Part shown: piece by piece, positions 1 to 11,830 of the stretch | How the letters are laid out: the number at the start of each line of letters is the position of its first letter | How positions within the stretch are numbered: the stretch's first letter is position 1 | Origin: Forficula auricularia | Lineage: Eukaryota; Arthropoda; Insecta; Dermaptera; Forficulidae | Direction: 5' to 3' | Length of the DNA: 64,000 bases | Assembly (NCBI GenBank): GCA_024734495.1 | Contig: JALMQS010000030.1 | Coordinates: 35,695,555-35,759,554 of the forward strand | Position numbers and translations under genes: made by a program | Notes under the pieces: generated by a model | Databases searched by the model: none | Told to the model about the DNA's origin: nothing | Seen by the model: the letters and a program-made list of their open reading frames with translations, nothing else

Positions 1-525
1 TCACAGGTAGTTTTGGTCCATTGAGATTAAGATCTGATTAGATTTTGGTGCATATCAACCCAAAATTAAGGGGGGTCGAGGGGGGATTAAAAATTTAAAA
101 ATCTAGGTCGTTTGAGCAAACTCAACCAAATTTTGTATACATAATCAGTGGACCCCCAGAAGTCTAAAAATGCAAAATCTAACCGCCCAAAATGGGGGGG
201 GGGCGAAGAGTCAAAAAATGAAAATCTTGTCCATTTACCAAACTCAACCAAATTTTTTATACATAATCAGTGGGTCCCAAGAAGTCTAAAAAATGCAAAA
301 ACTAACCACCCGAAATGGGGGAGGGGGGCAGAGGGTCAAAAAATGAAAATCTTAGCCATTTACCAAACTAAACCAAATTTTGTATACATAATCAGTGGGT
401 CCCAAGAAGTCTAAAAATGCAAAATTACCCCCCTACATGATTATAAATAATTTTTTTAAATATTAAATATAAGTGAGGGGCCAGGTTGTATGATAAAGTC
501 AAGTGGATGGCCACATCAGAACACG
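1..525 (+). mobile_element. G/C-tract dispersed repeat, right part
   Basis: Three modules spaced about 123 bp apart each contain GTATACATAATCAGTGG followed by an A-rich stretch and a G tract. The right end (AGGTTGTATG then AAAGTCAAGT, 480-510) is the same as at 21470-21490. Other copies are at 16150-16360, 18031-21491 (interrupted), 37960-38210 and 44977-46132 (minus). Complete copies begin with TACTTTACCATACAGGGTAT. There is no coding capacity. The superfamily is not identified. Confidence 0.7.
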
Positions 526-607
526 CCAGCTTATTTTTGTTGAAATTCCTATAGTAATTCCATTTTAATAATTTTTATTATAAATACGATTAGTGAAACA
601 TTATTAT

Positions 608-800
608 TATTAACAAATTTTAAATTTAGGGAACGAAGAAAAGATTATTTTTATTACAGACAAAAGGATCAGCCGGGGCTCGAACCCGGGATCTTTGCAT
701 GGGTTCTGCAATGCTTTGTCATAAAAGTATTAGCTTCTATATCCACTAAGCTACTGATCCCTGAACCCAAACTAATACCTTTTGTCTATATGAATTATGG
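608..800 (-). repeat. tRNA-derived SINE
   Basis: On the minus strand, 760-666 folds as a tRNA-like head. The acceptor stem GGATCAG/CTGATCC pairs over 7 bp, the D stem is GCTT/AAGC, the T stem is CCGGG/CCCGG, and the B box is GGTTCGAGCCC. About 20 extra bases lie between the D arm and anticodon arm, and position 33 is not T, so it is not a working tRNA. An AT-rich tail (655-608) follows. Related copies are at 36668-36746 and, as a 3' part only, at 1765-1840. Confidence 0.7.
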
Positions 801-871
801 AATTTCTTTTTTAATCCTCTCCTCGTTCATTTTTCGCAGCGTAGGCCTTGATTCATTAATTAAACAATTAA

Positions 872-876
<5 letters not shown>

Positions 877-906
<30 letters not shown>
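877..906. repeat. (AT)n microsatellite
   Basis: An uninterrupted AT run. Similar runs lie at 13358-13383, 51765-51805, 52737-52762 and 55712-55738. Confidence 0.9.
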
Positions 907-909
<3 letters not shown>

Positions 910-912
<3 letters not shown>

Positions 913-1590
913 GTATATATTTATCTATATTAATTTGCCGCAACGCTGACGTAATGCTGCCGTCAGGGAGCGCTGATGCCGTCTTTGCGGCAAATTTGAA
1001 ATATAATTGTAATTGAAACTCGAATTTTGGAATGAAAGACTCCAATTGATTTTAAATTAAGAAACATTAAATTTATTGATAATTATTCCCCCCCCCTCAC
1101 CACTCAAAAATCAAATATTCAATTCGCTTTTCTTTGCGCACAGAAAAAGAAATTAATCACATCTTATTTGATTTATATTTTATATATATATTTGTTTATT
1201 TTTTAAAAATTTGCCACTTTTTTATAATTTTTTAAAAATCTAAATTTTGTTATTCTTATTTTTTGATTTTTACAAAATTGAACGACTTAAGACACGCATG
1301 CCCGAGTTTCTCATGGCAATACTGGAGGGAGCAGCCTGTCATACAAACAACACCTGATTGATCTCTTTTAAATATTTGGAGCCTTATATCGATTATCGAT
1401 CCCAAATTTAAAAAAAATGATATAATATAATTCTCCTCCTCACACGATCCCACTTATTTAAATAAATCTACATATTTCCACACAAAAAATATCACAATGC
1501 TGTAGATTATAGAAAAAAAATACTACCAGATTCATATCTAGAGCCTCATTTCTGTAGCTGTGTCAGGACGAAAATGAGGTGAAACTTTTA
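910..1590. other. unassigned AT-rich sequence
   Basis: I see no gene and no repeat shared with the rest of the window. The only GC-richer patch (930-990) holds a short inverted repeat around GCAACGCTGACG and TTTGCGGCAAA. Confidence 0.4.
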
Positions 1591-1734
1591 AGAGACTATG
1601 TATTTTCGGGAGTTTACAGGTATACATTTGGAGTGTGGTTTTTTAAGAGGAATAAAATTTTTGGATCCGAGACGCTGCCCGCCAGGGCACCAGCCCGGAG
1701 GACCGAGCTTCGAGGGCGTGCCGAAGCCAACGCA

Positions 1735-1990
1735 CGAAAAGCTCGTATATAATATTCGAGCACCGGCTGATCCTTTTGTCTGTAATAAAAATAATCTTTT
1801 TCTTCGTTCCCTAAATTTAAAATTTGTTATTAATTTTCTTTACACGGCCTCGTTGTGGTCGCGCCCCGGGTGAAGAGAAAATTATTTTCGATCTTTGGTG
1901 TCAGCGATCGATTGGGAGGCGCTGGAATATTTAATTGTTTAATTATTATTATTATTTTTTTTTTTATTAAAAAAATTGTTGGTTAAGACA
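1735..1990 (+). repeat. SINE 3' fragment plus second dispersed repeat
   Basis: Bases 1765-1840 match, in opposite orientation, the T arm and tail of the SINE at 608-800. Bases 1843-1975 (ACGGCCTCGTTGTGGTCGCG, then GAAGAGAAAATTATTTTCGA) match 16850-16975 with scattered differences, so this second unit is a separate dispersed repeat. Confidence 0.6.
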
Positions 1991-2099
1991 TTGGATCACC
2001 TATCCGAATAATAAATTTAACTATAATATTAAATATTTTTTACTTGATCATACAGGGTATGGTCAAGTATTGTTGTTTACAATTTATATCAACAGTAGG

Positions 2100-2335
2100 T
2101 GAAAACATCAATATAAACAAGTTTGATATTTCAACAATTATTAATAATTATTATTTATTAAAATTAAAATTAAAGAATAAAATTAAACTTTCTACAACTT
2201 TAAATTTTTTTTTAAACTAATGGTTTGAATTAGAAAATTGAAATTTGACTTAATGGTTAAGATTATTTATTATTAATATAAACATGTCTACTATCTACGT
2301 TTAATAAGATTAGAATAAGCTGCTAGATCTACTTG
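2100..2335 (+). repeat. direct repeat, copy 1
   Basis: Shares a block with 3550-3810. Both copies run from CAACAATTATTAATAATTAT to AGAATAAGCTGCTAG with substitutions and a small insertion. The copies are in the same orientation about 1.45 kb apart. No coding content. Confidence 0.65.
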
Positions 2336-2339
2336 AAAA

Positions 2340-2928
2340 AATTTAGAGTAATTCTTAATTATTTAATTTTAAGAATAGAGTATTATAAAGATAGGTTACC
2401 TTAACAGCCAAAATCTCGAGCCTCGACCTGGAACACTTTGACCCCATAGGAACACACTCTTAAACTCGCGCACAAGTAAAAATATACTCGCGAAACACTT
2501 CGATTTCGAAGGAATAAGAATTTGCGAAAACAACGTATGAAGTATGTTAGGATTAGGGATAGGACATGATTCTGTTTAAAAAAGAATCATGAGCTCACGT
2601 GGGCAGGGATGCTAGGCCCTGAAGTAGGTATGTACTTTTTTATCTAAAAGAACAAAAAATTACACACCTACCCGTTACCCAGATATTAATATTTTATTCA
2701 TGATCTTAAATTAATTTTAAAAATACAATGTTTTATCTTGGAATGAAATTATATATGAAATCTCTAAATTATTTTTCATAATTAATCAAAAATTAAATTA
2801 TTGTATAGATTCGTAAAAAAGAAATAAGGTAGCTGAATTCTATTAAATTTTAAATTAAATAGATGTTAGGAATTAATTGAACTCAAAATATATTCACATT
2901 CACTACCAACACACTTTAACACACACCG

Positions 2929-2959
<31 letters not shown>

Positions 2960-3540
2960 TTGTACTTACCTAAAACTATAATAAATACAAAGAAATAAAA
3001 TTATATTTAATATTCTATACATATAATTAATATAAGGGATGAAGGCTTGTTAAGAAGTGAAAGGTTGTTTATTAGTGAGGGATGGAGTCAACTCAGAGGC
3101 TTGATGAAGGTGGAGAGGCCATTTTGTAATGTTCCCATTTGATGTTTCACTGACCACTGCTTGAGACACACTGTCAATTTCTCTATCACTCGCCCCCTTA
3201 TATACCCTTGTCCCTATCCCCCCTTCACATAACCTCTGTCCCTATCTCCCCCCTCTCACATACCCCTCTGTCCCTATCACTTCTCCTCTTATATACCCCT
3301 TGAGTGCAATTAGGACAATCTATTATTAGCTTATCTTCCGAGATAATCTTAATCGGTTTATAATAGTACGTCATACTATTTTAATTTTTCACTTTTAATT
3401 TTTTCACCAATTTTCAAGCAGACCATTCGATTTTCACTAATAATTATTTAACCCTTCATTCCTGTCCAGAACAATAATTTATTCATGTTTAGATACATTC
3501 ACATTTCTCTTTATATTAAAGGAATTAGAATTAAGTAGAA
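2340..3540. other. non-coding stretch with simple repeats
   Basis: Holds an (AC)n run at 2917-2957 and a decayed pyrimidine-rich minisatellite at 3180-3300 built on CCCCTCTGTCCCTATC. No gene is supported. Confidence 0.5.
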
Positions 3541-3549
3541 TTAATAATT

Positions 3550-3810
3550 ATTGTTTGAAGTTTCAACAATTATTAATAATTATCATTTAATCTACCTAAA
3601 GAGACTCTAAAGAAAGCATTAATTATTATTTAGATGGATATTAAAATCAAAGAATAAATTTAAACTTTCTTCGAATTTCTAAAAAAAATTTAAGCTAATG
3701 GTTTGAATTAGAAAATTGATATTTGGCTTAATAGTGCAGAATATTTATTATACATACAAACATGTCCATTATATACGTTTAATAAAATTAGAATAAGCTG
3801 CTAGGTAATA
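3550..3810 (+). repeat. direct repeat, copy 2
   Basis: Second copy of the block at 2100-2335; the copies differ at many positions, which indicates an old duplication or an old transposon family. Confidence 0.65.
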
Positions 3811-3951
3811 CCAAATAATTGCTTTTATTATTTTATAGTAAATAGAATTTGCATCCTTCAATTAAAATGAAAACATTTGAATGAATTTAATTTAAACAAT
3901 AATAATAATAATAAACAGGGTTGATTTCCATTAATTATATTCTCTTAGAAT

Positions 3952-4218
3952 CAGGCGCGGATCCAGACCTCTGATTTGGGGGGGGGGCGGTCGCCGGTAT
4001 ATAAGATCTACTTTTGATCTCGGAAGTGTGTCGCGATCGAATTGTCCAAGCGGGGGGGGGGGGGGTCGGAGAGCCGCCCCCCCCCACATAGAACTTTATT
4101 TTCTTCAATTTTAAAATTTTATGTTATAAAAAAAATTAAATAAACATATAAAAAATGTTGATCTCCAATGCTTTGGGGGGGGGTCGCCCCCATCGCCCCC
4201 CCCTTGGATCCGCGCATG
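3952..4218. mobile_element. hAT-like non-autonomous element
   Basis: Ends are CAGGCGCGGATCC and GGATCCGCGCATG, a terminal inverted repeat with one mismatch. The flanking octamers are CTTAGAAT (3944-3951) and CTTAGAGT (4219-4226), a 7/8 match to an 8-bp duplication as expected for hAT. The interior is G and C homopolymer tracts around an AT-rich core. A more complete copy lies at 17133-17606. Confidence 0.75.
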
Positions 4219-4329
4219 CTTAGAGTTATATTTGTTATTGGAATATTATCTAGAAAACATGTAAGTATTTTAATTTATTTAATTGGAATTAGTTTTTAAG
4301 AAACTATTAGTCCTAATACGAGTCCTAAT

Positions 4330-4935
4330 ACGAGTCTAAAAATGGGGCGACCGCCCCCCCCCCCAAAGCATTGGAGATCAACATTTTTTATATGTTTATT
4401 TAATTTTTTTTATAACATAAAATTTTAAAATTGAAGAAGTTTTTCTTTTGAAAAACCTAACCTTAAATATTTAGAGATTCACCCAAACTTTTATCGAAAA
4501 GCAAACAACAATAGCCATAATTTATTGTGACACGCTTCTCTCCAAGGGCGGATCCAGGGGGGCGGAGGGGGCAACCGCTGCCCCATACAGGCCCGTTGCT
4601 GGCGGGAGTGCAACACGTGCGTCGCACGCAGAGGCCAAAAAACGGCGGCCAAATCGACAGGGAATTTATAACAATTTTTTTATTTTAATGAACTTAAAAT
4701 ATGAGATATGAAATTTGTAAAAAAAAAATTTTTTTTTAATTTTAATTAAAATTGACTTTGTGTGTGGAGGGGGGGGCGGCGCCGACCAGTTTTTGAAGTG
4801 CCACTAACATATTTAATTCAATATTATGGTATTTGATTAGGATTAGATATAAATAAATTTGATTTAAAATAAAGCCGCATCTTCACATCGAAATAGCCGC
4901 ATGTGGCTCGCGAGCCGCAGGTTACCGACCCCTGA
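4330..4935. mobile_element. hAT-like element fragments
   Basis: Bases 4343-4440 repeat the AT-rich core of the element at 3952-4218 in reverse orientation. Bases 4546-4800 match the left part of the element at 13962-14314 (GGGCGGATCCAGGG). Bases 4880-4935 match the right end of the element at 12174-12864 (GGCTCGCGAGCCGCAGGTT). These are pieces of three related families. Confidence 0.6.
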
Positions 4936-5429
4936 CCTAGGTACATATCTATATACAATTTTCACAAATACACTGCAAAGTGTAGATTCTTCTTCTTCAA
5001 CTTCAGAGCCCCTAAACCTACTCAAAATGAACAGTTTTTTTTCTAGCTAGCAACTTCTCATATCTAATTAATTTTTAAGTGGTCTCCAATTGGACATAAT
5101 TCCGGTTTGTTCTGAAAAATCAAAATATGATCAAAAGATGGTTCATGTATGCTTGAATGGAAATATTATTATTAATATTATGTTTTTTAGTATCTTCCTA
5201 TCACTTTTCATTAGGAAAATAAAGGCATGTAAATCCCCCTTAGGACAGATCTACCTTATATATTTTTTTTTGTCAAAAAATTTCAAAATGTTAAGAAATA
5301 ATATACTTTCTACTTGGAAAGTGTCATATGTTTATTTATTATTTATTATATTTTCATTCATTTTCACTAGGTGGAAAGTTGAAGTGGCTATTTATTGTTA
5401 AATAGAAAAATATTTGTTCTGGTTAAATG

Positions 5430-5690
5430 GCCTTTTCATAGGGAGAAGCAAACATGGCCCGGGGTTGAGTGAACAACCACAGCCCTTTGGGCCTGAGGGG
5501 GGTCCAAGCAGCAGCCCCATGTTTGTCTTTCATTAACGACTTGTCACCGGGGTGGGTGGCTGCGTTTTGACACCTGAGCAAAAGTCATTTGTTATTTGCT
5601 GGCTGCCTTTCCGGCCCTTTGCGCCCTGCCCTGTCAAGTAATTCGCCACAAAACAAATCTCCCAATGAAGGAATCAAACCACCACAATTT
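5430..5690. other. GC-rich non-repeat island
   Basis: Much GC-richer than its surroundings. It contains GGCCCGGGG and GGGCCTGAGG and has no similar sequence elsewhere in the window. No open frame of note. By position in a gene desert it is a candidate cis-regulatory module; this is inference. Confidence 0.35.
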
Positions 5691-5944
5691 ATACAATATA
5701 TATATAGAATAGGTATATAATAGAATTTCGCAAAAAGCAGTAGTGTTTTTTATAAATTAAACAGAGTTTTTTCTGCCTATTACAAATAAGTAACCGGCGG
5801 ACCGATGGGCGTTGATCGGCAATTTTTCGCTTCAGTTAAAAATGTTATATTAATATTATTCTGGGCTGCTGGTAGGGGAAGTAAGAGAGGGCGGGTGAAG
5901 GGGAGGTCAGGTCAAGCGAGAGAGAGCACAATAGCAAAGGGCTT

Positions 5945-6595
5945 TCAATTTTAACTTTCAACTGCCAGAGTATTAAATGTCACAAAAATGATTTCACAGA
6001 TACAGTTATTAGAAATATTAATGTACTACTACTAACTGAGACGTGGATGGGTAATGATGAGCATTATGATGTACCAAATTTCGACTGCATTCTTCAATAC
6101 AAACGAAGTGATGTTCGAGCAAGTGGAGTAGCAATTTACAAAAATTTAAATGATAAAACAAATATTATTACTCCGAATATTGAAACAACCATGTAGAATA
6201 CTAATGATATAAACGTTAGACGGACAATTAGTGGAGATATCTGTGGATGTATGTGCAAAATGGACAATAACGTTGAAATAGTCCTGGTAGTCATTTATAT
6301 TTTACCGAATTCTAAATTGGAAGACATAGAATTTTTCATTCATCGTGAACTTCTAGAATATTCTAAAGTGGGTTCTCTTTTACTTGGTAAAAATTTCCAT
6401 TAGTTTCCACTAATTTTGGCTGGCGATTTCAATGTTAACTTTGCAGATCCAAAATTAGATCGCTTAAAATTATTTCTATTGAATAAATTTGATTTAAAAT
6501 TAAGCAATGACCCAGCAGCATCTACAACTAAATATGGAACCACCATTGATGCAGTTTTTTCAAGATATTCACAAAATATTGAATCACAAATTTAA
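5945..6595 (+). pseudogene. endonuclease/exonuclease/phosphatase-domain pseudogene
   Basis: One frame runs from about 5963 to a stop at 6593 with only two internal nonsense codons (TAG at 6194 and TAG at 6401). The conceptual product has signatures of the EEP fold used by LINE and some Helitron-associated proteins: LLLTETWM near the start, VVIYILPN in the middle, LAGDFNVNF (the metal-binding GDFN motif) about two thirds along, then IDAVF and a degenerate S-Y-H-K in place of SDH. No reverse transcriptase follows. The parent is probably a mobile-element endonuclease; which class cannot be decided from this fragment. The small number of stops suggests moderate age. Confidence 0.7.
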
Positions 6596-6905
6596 GTGTC
6601 TTATTTCAGTTATCACAAACCTATAGTTTCTATGATACAAACACAATAGATCTCAATTGTTTACATATTTTTCAATACATATTCTGTAAATTTTTTTGAA
6701 ATTTATTTATAAATTTATTATTTGAAAAAAATTCTTTTTCCGGCATCTTCTTATTTCATTATTATAATTGATTTTTTTTTATTCAATATTTTTTATTTTT
6801 ATTATTTTATTATTTGTAATCAATGGACAATGCATATCAACGACGAACAGGCAAAGCTTCTACCGACAGTCCCACGATTGTCTGTATTTTTATTTTAAAT
6901 TCAGG

Positions 6906-7983
6906 TTAAGATAGTTGTTTCACCATAAGGGTTTTCTTAGGATTTTTTTAAATTTAGACAGATTATTATTTAAATACTTCTGAATCGATTGGAGGCAAAA
7001 CGAAATTTATGAACAATATATAATAGTTCCGGAGATATTAAATTTGTATAAATATGTATAAACACTAGGTCGGACCTAAGGTCCTATGTTTGTATACTTT
7101 TTTTTTTTTTTATAAATTTTATTAAACCAATTATTTTACATTAATTAATGTATACCTTGTATTTTAGCTTCGATTCCGGAGATTGCTTCTCCACCATCGA
7201 GTGTCCTTATTCATATTTAGTCCTTGTTTTTAATAAGAGGAAAAATCTAATTAGATAAAAAAACCTCTTTTCCGATAATTATTTCAATTCCATTATTCCC
7301 TCAATCAAGTCGATTGGATTTAATCAATCTCCCGTTTTCTGTATACTTTTTTTTTTTTATAAATTTTATAAAACCGATTATTTTATATTAATTAATGTAT
7401 ACATTGTATTTTTTGCTTCGATTCCGGAGATAACTTCTCCACCATCGAGTGTCCTTATTAATCTTTAGTCCTTGTTTTTAATAAGAGGAAAAATCTGATT
7501 AGATACAAAAAACCTCTTTTCCGATAATTATTTCAATTAACTAATACAATTTTTTAGAAAATGTTAATTCATAGTTACAAAACACAGTTTCTGGGATAAT
7601 AATGAATAAATAATGAAAAATGTATAAGGAAAAATTTACACTAAAAACAAACTGGCAACAAAGCATATATTTTACCTAAAAAGTGTGTTAGCTTTAGTAC
7701 TTTTTTTGATGGTTTTTCGCTTCAGCCATTGTCGCAACAGCTTTCAATCGCTTATTAACAACTTTTTGTTTTATAAATCGACCTTTATAATGTATTTTAT
7801 CTATCATTTCTATGATAAAAATATTCAAGCTCGGACAATGTTGCCAGATTTATCAAACGAGCAGGGGATTGGCTAGTAATGGTAGATAAAAAAGTTTTGG
7901 ACTTATACATTATGAATCCTTATTGTCTGTTCTATATACTGCATTAACTTATTGCTAGTATTGTCGCGAAAAAACTACCTTAA
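6906..7983. mobile_element. TTAA-flanked DNA transposon, non-autonomous (copy 1)
   Basis: Flanked by TTAA at 6906 and 7980, with inverted ends that read AGATAGTTGTTTC and GTCGCGAAAAAACTACC. It shares its whole plan with 9604-10693. Two internal copies of another repeat (7130-7260 and 7370-7545, with CGATTCCGGAGAT and CTCCACCATCGAGTGTCCTT) are nested in it. There is no transposase. TTAA duplication is typical of piggyBac, but the family is inferred from the flanks only. Confidence 0.7.
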
Positions 7984-8354
7984 AGGTCGATTTTAAAGCC
8001 AAAAATTAAATAAAATTGAAATACAATTTAATTTATTTATACTAGTATGTTAACGTTTTGACTAGATATTGTCGTTTGGTGGGATTTTTTTCCGGGATTC
8101 CAGGATAAGATAAATGTTTGCCCAGGGATTTATTCAGTGGCCTAGCCAGAAAATTTTCATGGGGTTCAATCCCTTAAGCAAAATATTTAGATGGAATTTT
8201 TTTTATTAAAGCAAATAGATCCTGGGATGTACTCACAAATCCCGGAATTTTTTCTGAACTGAAAAATCATTGGATCCCAATTTCGCAGGGAAACACTCTC
8301 TATTATAAAGAGATAAATTGAAAGTTTTTGTGCCGAGAGTAGCAGAATTTTTAT

Positions 8355-8611
8355 ATATTGAAGGAGACAATAAAGATTGTGTCTTCTGCTGGAATTATAC
8401 ATTTTATTTATTTATAACGAGACTATAGTTTCGAGGCTTCTTTCATCAGTCTATTACAATTGATTGACAGGAATCATAAATTAATTCCTGTGAATACATT
8501 GTAATAGACTGATTAAGAGTGGCAAAGCCTCGAAACTATAGTCTTGTTATAAATAAATAAAATTTATAATTCCAGCAGAAGACACACTCTTTTTATTGTC
8601 CTTCAATATAA
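8355..8611. mobile_element. inverted-repeat element with hammerhead-like motif
   Basis: Outer arms are GAAGGAGACAATAAAG (left) and its complement (right). Each arm contains TCTTCTGCTGGAATTATA and GAGACTATAGTTTCGAGGCTT. The left arm carries, on the minus strand, the ribozyme-like motif described at 8414-8456. The right arm copy has CTGATTA in place of CTGATGA. The same arm sequence occurs at 8893-9215, 41755-42655 and 49391-49522. Confidence 0.75.
8414..8456 (-). ncRNA. hammerhead-like ribozyme motif (type I, minimal helix III)
   Basis: Minus strand reads CTGATGA (8449-8443), a decayed helix II segment, GAAA (8432-8429), C-TATA-G forming a two-pair helix III with a four-base loop, then TC closing a GTC cleavage triplet (8423-8421). 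The flanks TAATAGA and TCGTTA pair to form helix I with one bulge. The sibling at 8973-9004 keeps a perfect 6-bp helix II (GAGGGC/GCCCTC). All copies have one extra base between CTGATGA and helix II. Structure seen by eye; activity untested. Confidence 0.55.
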
Positions 8612-8892
8612 AGAGATAGATAGATAAGATATAGATTGCTTCAAAAAGAGATAATTTCAATTTTTCGAAGTTTTCAGAAAACTGGATAAAACGTTTCAAA
8701 ATTCTAACTTTTGTGCTAAAATTTTATTTTTGATTAATTTCTTTAATTGTTCTTACTTATTAGAGTATTTACAATCAAAGATATATCTTCCAGATCAGCT
8801 GTCGGGTAACCGGTGGTCCGTGATGTAATTTTAATGGTCTGCAAAGAAATTCAGCTATTATTTAAATTTGCTGACCTCATTTAATAGCATTT

Positions 8893-9215
8893 TATTGAAG
8901 GAGACATTAAAAGAGTGTGTCTTCTGCTGGAAAGATAAATTTTTAATTTATATATTAATATAAAGCTACTATAGTTTTGAGGGCTTTGCCCTCTTCATCA
9001 GTCTATTACAATTAATACATTAATTTTTTTTTCATACATTAATTCCCGTAAATCAATTTTAATAGAGTCATGAAGAGGGCAAAGTTCTCAAAACTATAGT
9101 CTCGTTATAAATAAATTAAAAATTTATTTTTCCAACAGAAGACACACAATTTTATTGTCTCCTTCAATTTATAAAAATTCTGCTACTCTCGGCAAAAAGA
9201 AACTTTCAATTTAAT
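8893..9215. mobile_element. inverted-repeat element with hammerhead-like motif
   Basis: Arms begin GAAGGAGACATTAAAAG and end with the complement near GTCTCCTTCAA. Minus strand 9004-8973 reads CTGATGA, A, GAGGGC-AAA-GCCCTC, AAAAC. The first A of AAAAC replaces the essential G, so this copy should be inactive. The right arm holds a more damaged mirror copy at 9066-9105. Confidence 0.7.
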
Positions 9216-9299
9216 TTAAAATTGTTAAATAAATAATAATAAGCAAATCTCAATTTTGTGAAAAAATAAACTTGTTTTGATAGGTTTTATAAAATTAAA

Positions 9300-9606
9300 C
9301 TAATTATTAACACAGGAGTTTTTAAAGGGTTATTGTGGTGTTTCACAAGTAAAAATAAAAATTAAAAAAAATATATTTTTGGAATTTTATTTTTAAATAC
9401 TCTACATATTTCGGGTTTTTCATCATCAGGAGTTTGAGTTTATAAAAAGTCTTTTGTAAATACAAACTTCTGATGATGGGCTAAAAACCCGAAATATGTA
9501 TTGATTATTTAAAATAAAACTCAAAAAAAAATCATTAAAAAATAAATTTTTTTTTTTTTTTTACTTGTGAAACACCACTATAACTCTTTAAAAACTCCTG
9601 TGTTTA
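9300..9606. mobile_element. inverted-repeat element with second hammerhead-like type
   Basis: Arms ACAGGAGTTTTTAAAG and CTTTAAAAACTCCTGT enclose a TTTCACAAGT/ACTTGTGAAA palindrome. The right half has CTGATGATGGG then CTAAAAACCCGAAAT (9470-9494, plus); the left half has the same on the minus strand (about 9438-9407). Helix II is GGG/CCC. The helix III and cleavage-site part is degenerate. Confidence 0.65.
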
Positions 9607-10693
9607 AGGTAGTTGTTCCGCCAAATTCGTTTTCGTTAGGATTTTTTTGAAATTTAGACATCTTATTATTTAAATACTTCTGCATCGATTGTGTGGCAAA
9701 ACGAAATTTATAAACAATACAGTTCCGGAGATATTAAATTTCCAAAATAGAGTTTTCAGACTCTAGTATACATTGCACTATACAGGATATCGAAAAATTT
9801 AGATACATATTTAATTATAGTTAAGAAACCCTTCTTACCATTTTTATAAAAAACTAAACCAACATTAAACAACCAACACATAACCAATACATATTTTAAG
9901 ACAATTTTGATTCAAAGTTACAACACAGTTTCTGAGATAATAATGGATAAATAATGAAAAATGTAAAAAAAAAAATTACACTGAAAACAATTTGGCAATA
10001 GCGCATTTATTTAAACAGCGAAACATGAACAAACCGGCGTTGCGCTAAATTTTTTCAAAACTATAATTTTCATAAGGTAGGCGTTACATTACATTTGTTA
10101 CATTTGTTACATTACATTTGTTACATTTGTTACATTACATTTGATAAAAAATAAGAAAACGATTTTTATAGAAATTTTTTAACTTTTAAAATGTGTTTTA
10201 TCTGTCATTTTAATATAAAAATATTTTATCTCTTACAATGGTTCCAAATTTGTCAAACGAGCACGGGATTGGCTAGAATCAGTACATAAATAGCAAAAAG
10301 TTTTGGACTTATGAATTATGAATCCTTATTGTCTGTTCGATAATAGACACGCCCTCTGCTACTCTCCATACAGAGTGAAGTGAGGCCAACATCGCCTACA
10401 GATGACGTCACGTTCTCGTATAAATATTTTGGTTATATTAATTTAATATTAATTTGCGATTATTGGAATCCAAAATAAATAATCTAAACTACGATAAATT
10501 TATCTCAATGTATAATAATTCCTATAGTGGCCATACTATTTCTGGGTGTTCCTACCTACAGATGACGTCATGTTCTATAGGAGATGTTGGCCTCACCAAA
10601 TCGACACCAGGGCGTGTCTATATATTTCATGGTCTAAGCGATATACTCTAACATTAACTTTTTGCTACTATTGTCGCGAAACAACTACCTTAA
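9604..10693. mobile_element. TTAA-flanked DNA transposon, non-autonomous (copy 2)
   Basis: TTAA at 9604 and at 10690; ends GGTAGTTGTTCCGCC and GTCGCGAAACAACTACC are inverted repeats. It contains a small TTACATTTG tandem array at 10085-10142. A related interior continues to the right end (GTTTTGGACTTATGAATTATG). No transposase frame is visible. Confidence 0.75.
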
Positions 10694-10768
10694 TATGTTT
10701 CACAATAAACCAACACCGCTTTCCCTAAATGTTAATTATTAACAAGTGGTTGAAAAAATTAATCATGT

Positions 10769-11226
10769 TTTTTTTTTTTTTTATAATGATACTGATACAA
10801 GAAGAAGTTGCACCAAGAAGGTACAACCTCTGTAGTCCGTGGTGGACCCTTCTAACGTGAAGATAAGGGGAGATTTAGTGATTGGGTAGAAGTCGAAGGT
10901 ATCTGTGGATGCTGGTCTTGAAAAGATTGAAGGTCATAAGTTGCTGGAAAGACGGTCGGGGAAGAGAGTTCCAGTCTCTAGATGTCATAGGGATAAATGA
11001 ATTGGCGAATGCGTTTGTTCGATTAGTATCCAGTTTAAGCGCGTAGGGGTGTTGAGTTTTAGAAAATCGTGTATTTCGCGCAAATGAAGCCTTTGGTGGG
11101 ATTATCCATTTTATTTCGTCAGAACAAAAGCCATGGTAATATCTATAAAAAAGGGAAAAGGGCGGAGACAGATCTACGATGGGCTAGGGAGTCGAGAGTG
11201 TCAGTTAATGTGGTTGAATCGAAACA
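10769..11226 (-). pseudogene. jockey-like LINE 3' fragment
   Basis: Read on the minus strand, broken frames encode the C-terminal tail of a jockey-like polymerase protein: DSLAHRRS, FYRYYHG, DEIKWIIPPKA, RDWNSLP and HRYLRL, in the same order as in the better copy at 22393-23340. The A tail appears as a T run at 10769-10784. It is 5'-truncated and carries frameshifts, so it is a dead retrocopy. Confidence 0.75.
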
Positions 11227-11229
11227 TTA

Positions 11230-11590
11230 AATAAAACCCGACCGAAACTCGGTCTTCCAGGTACTAACCTTAAGCATATATATAATCTCCAATATCTAAC
11301 AGGATTATTAAATTTAATCTAATTGAATTTGCTTGTTTGTACAATAGATTTGATGGAATTCTTGGTTTATCAAACAGAGCGAATTGACAAAGGGTTCATT
11401 CTATGGAAGCGAGTCCTTCAGCCAGTGGGCAAGAATCCTGGAGCTGTACTAATCACTAATGATAACCGCTTAAATAGAAAACGCTTGTCCTTTTATTGTG
11501 TATGCGTGTCTATTGAGTAAGTTTCTCTCTGGAACATGAACATGATTGGCTCAACAAGAGGGGGATTAATAAATAAATAATAAATGGGTT
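11230..11590. other. unassigned sequence
   Basis: No repeat match inside the window. A 65-codon open frame (11323-11520) has no recognisable motif and I do not call it a gene. Confidence 0.4.
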
Positions 11591-11830
11591 TTTAAGGAGT
11601 AGATTACGGCGGCCATTTCTCCTTTAGACACCCGGGTGTGTTGAAAAATCCAATTAAGAAAACGGCCATGCCTCGGTGAGCTTGAAGCAGACAAAGGTGG
11701 GCTTCTGTTTGACCCTAAGGGCTGAACACCCGGCGGGAGACAACCCTCGAGATTGCCATCAAAATCAACTCTCTCTCAGCCAATGCACACTCACCAAAAG
11801 CGACCTTCTCATCGCGGTGAATTAATTTCA
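11590..11830. other. GC-rich non-repeat island
   Basis: GC-richer block with a 10-bp palindrome CACCCGGGTG at 11629-11638 and GGCGGCCATTTC just upstream. No coding frame and no second copy here. Candidate regulatory module by position only. Confidence 0.35.

Noticed and set aside
666..760. Functional tRNA gene
   Set aside because: Anticodon loop lacks T33 and about 20 bases are inserted after the D arm. Related dispersed copies show that it is a SINE.
5090..5401. 103-codon hydrophobic frame resembling a membrane protein
   Set aside because: Made of Phe, Ile and Leu codons typical of random AT-rich DNA; no homologous features or context.
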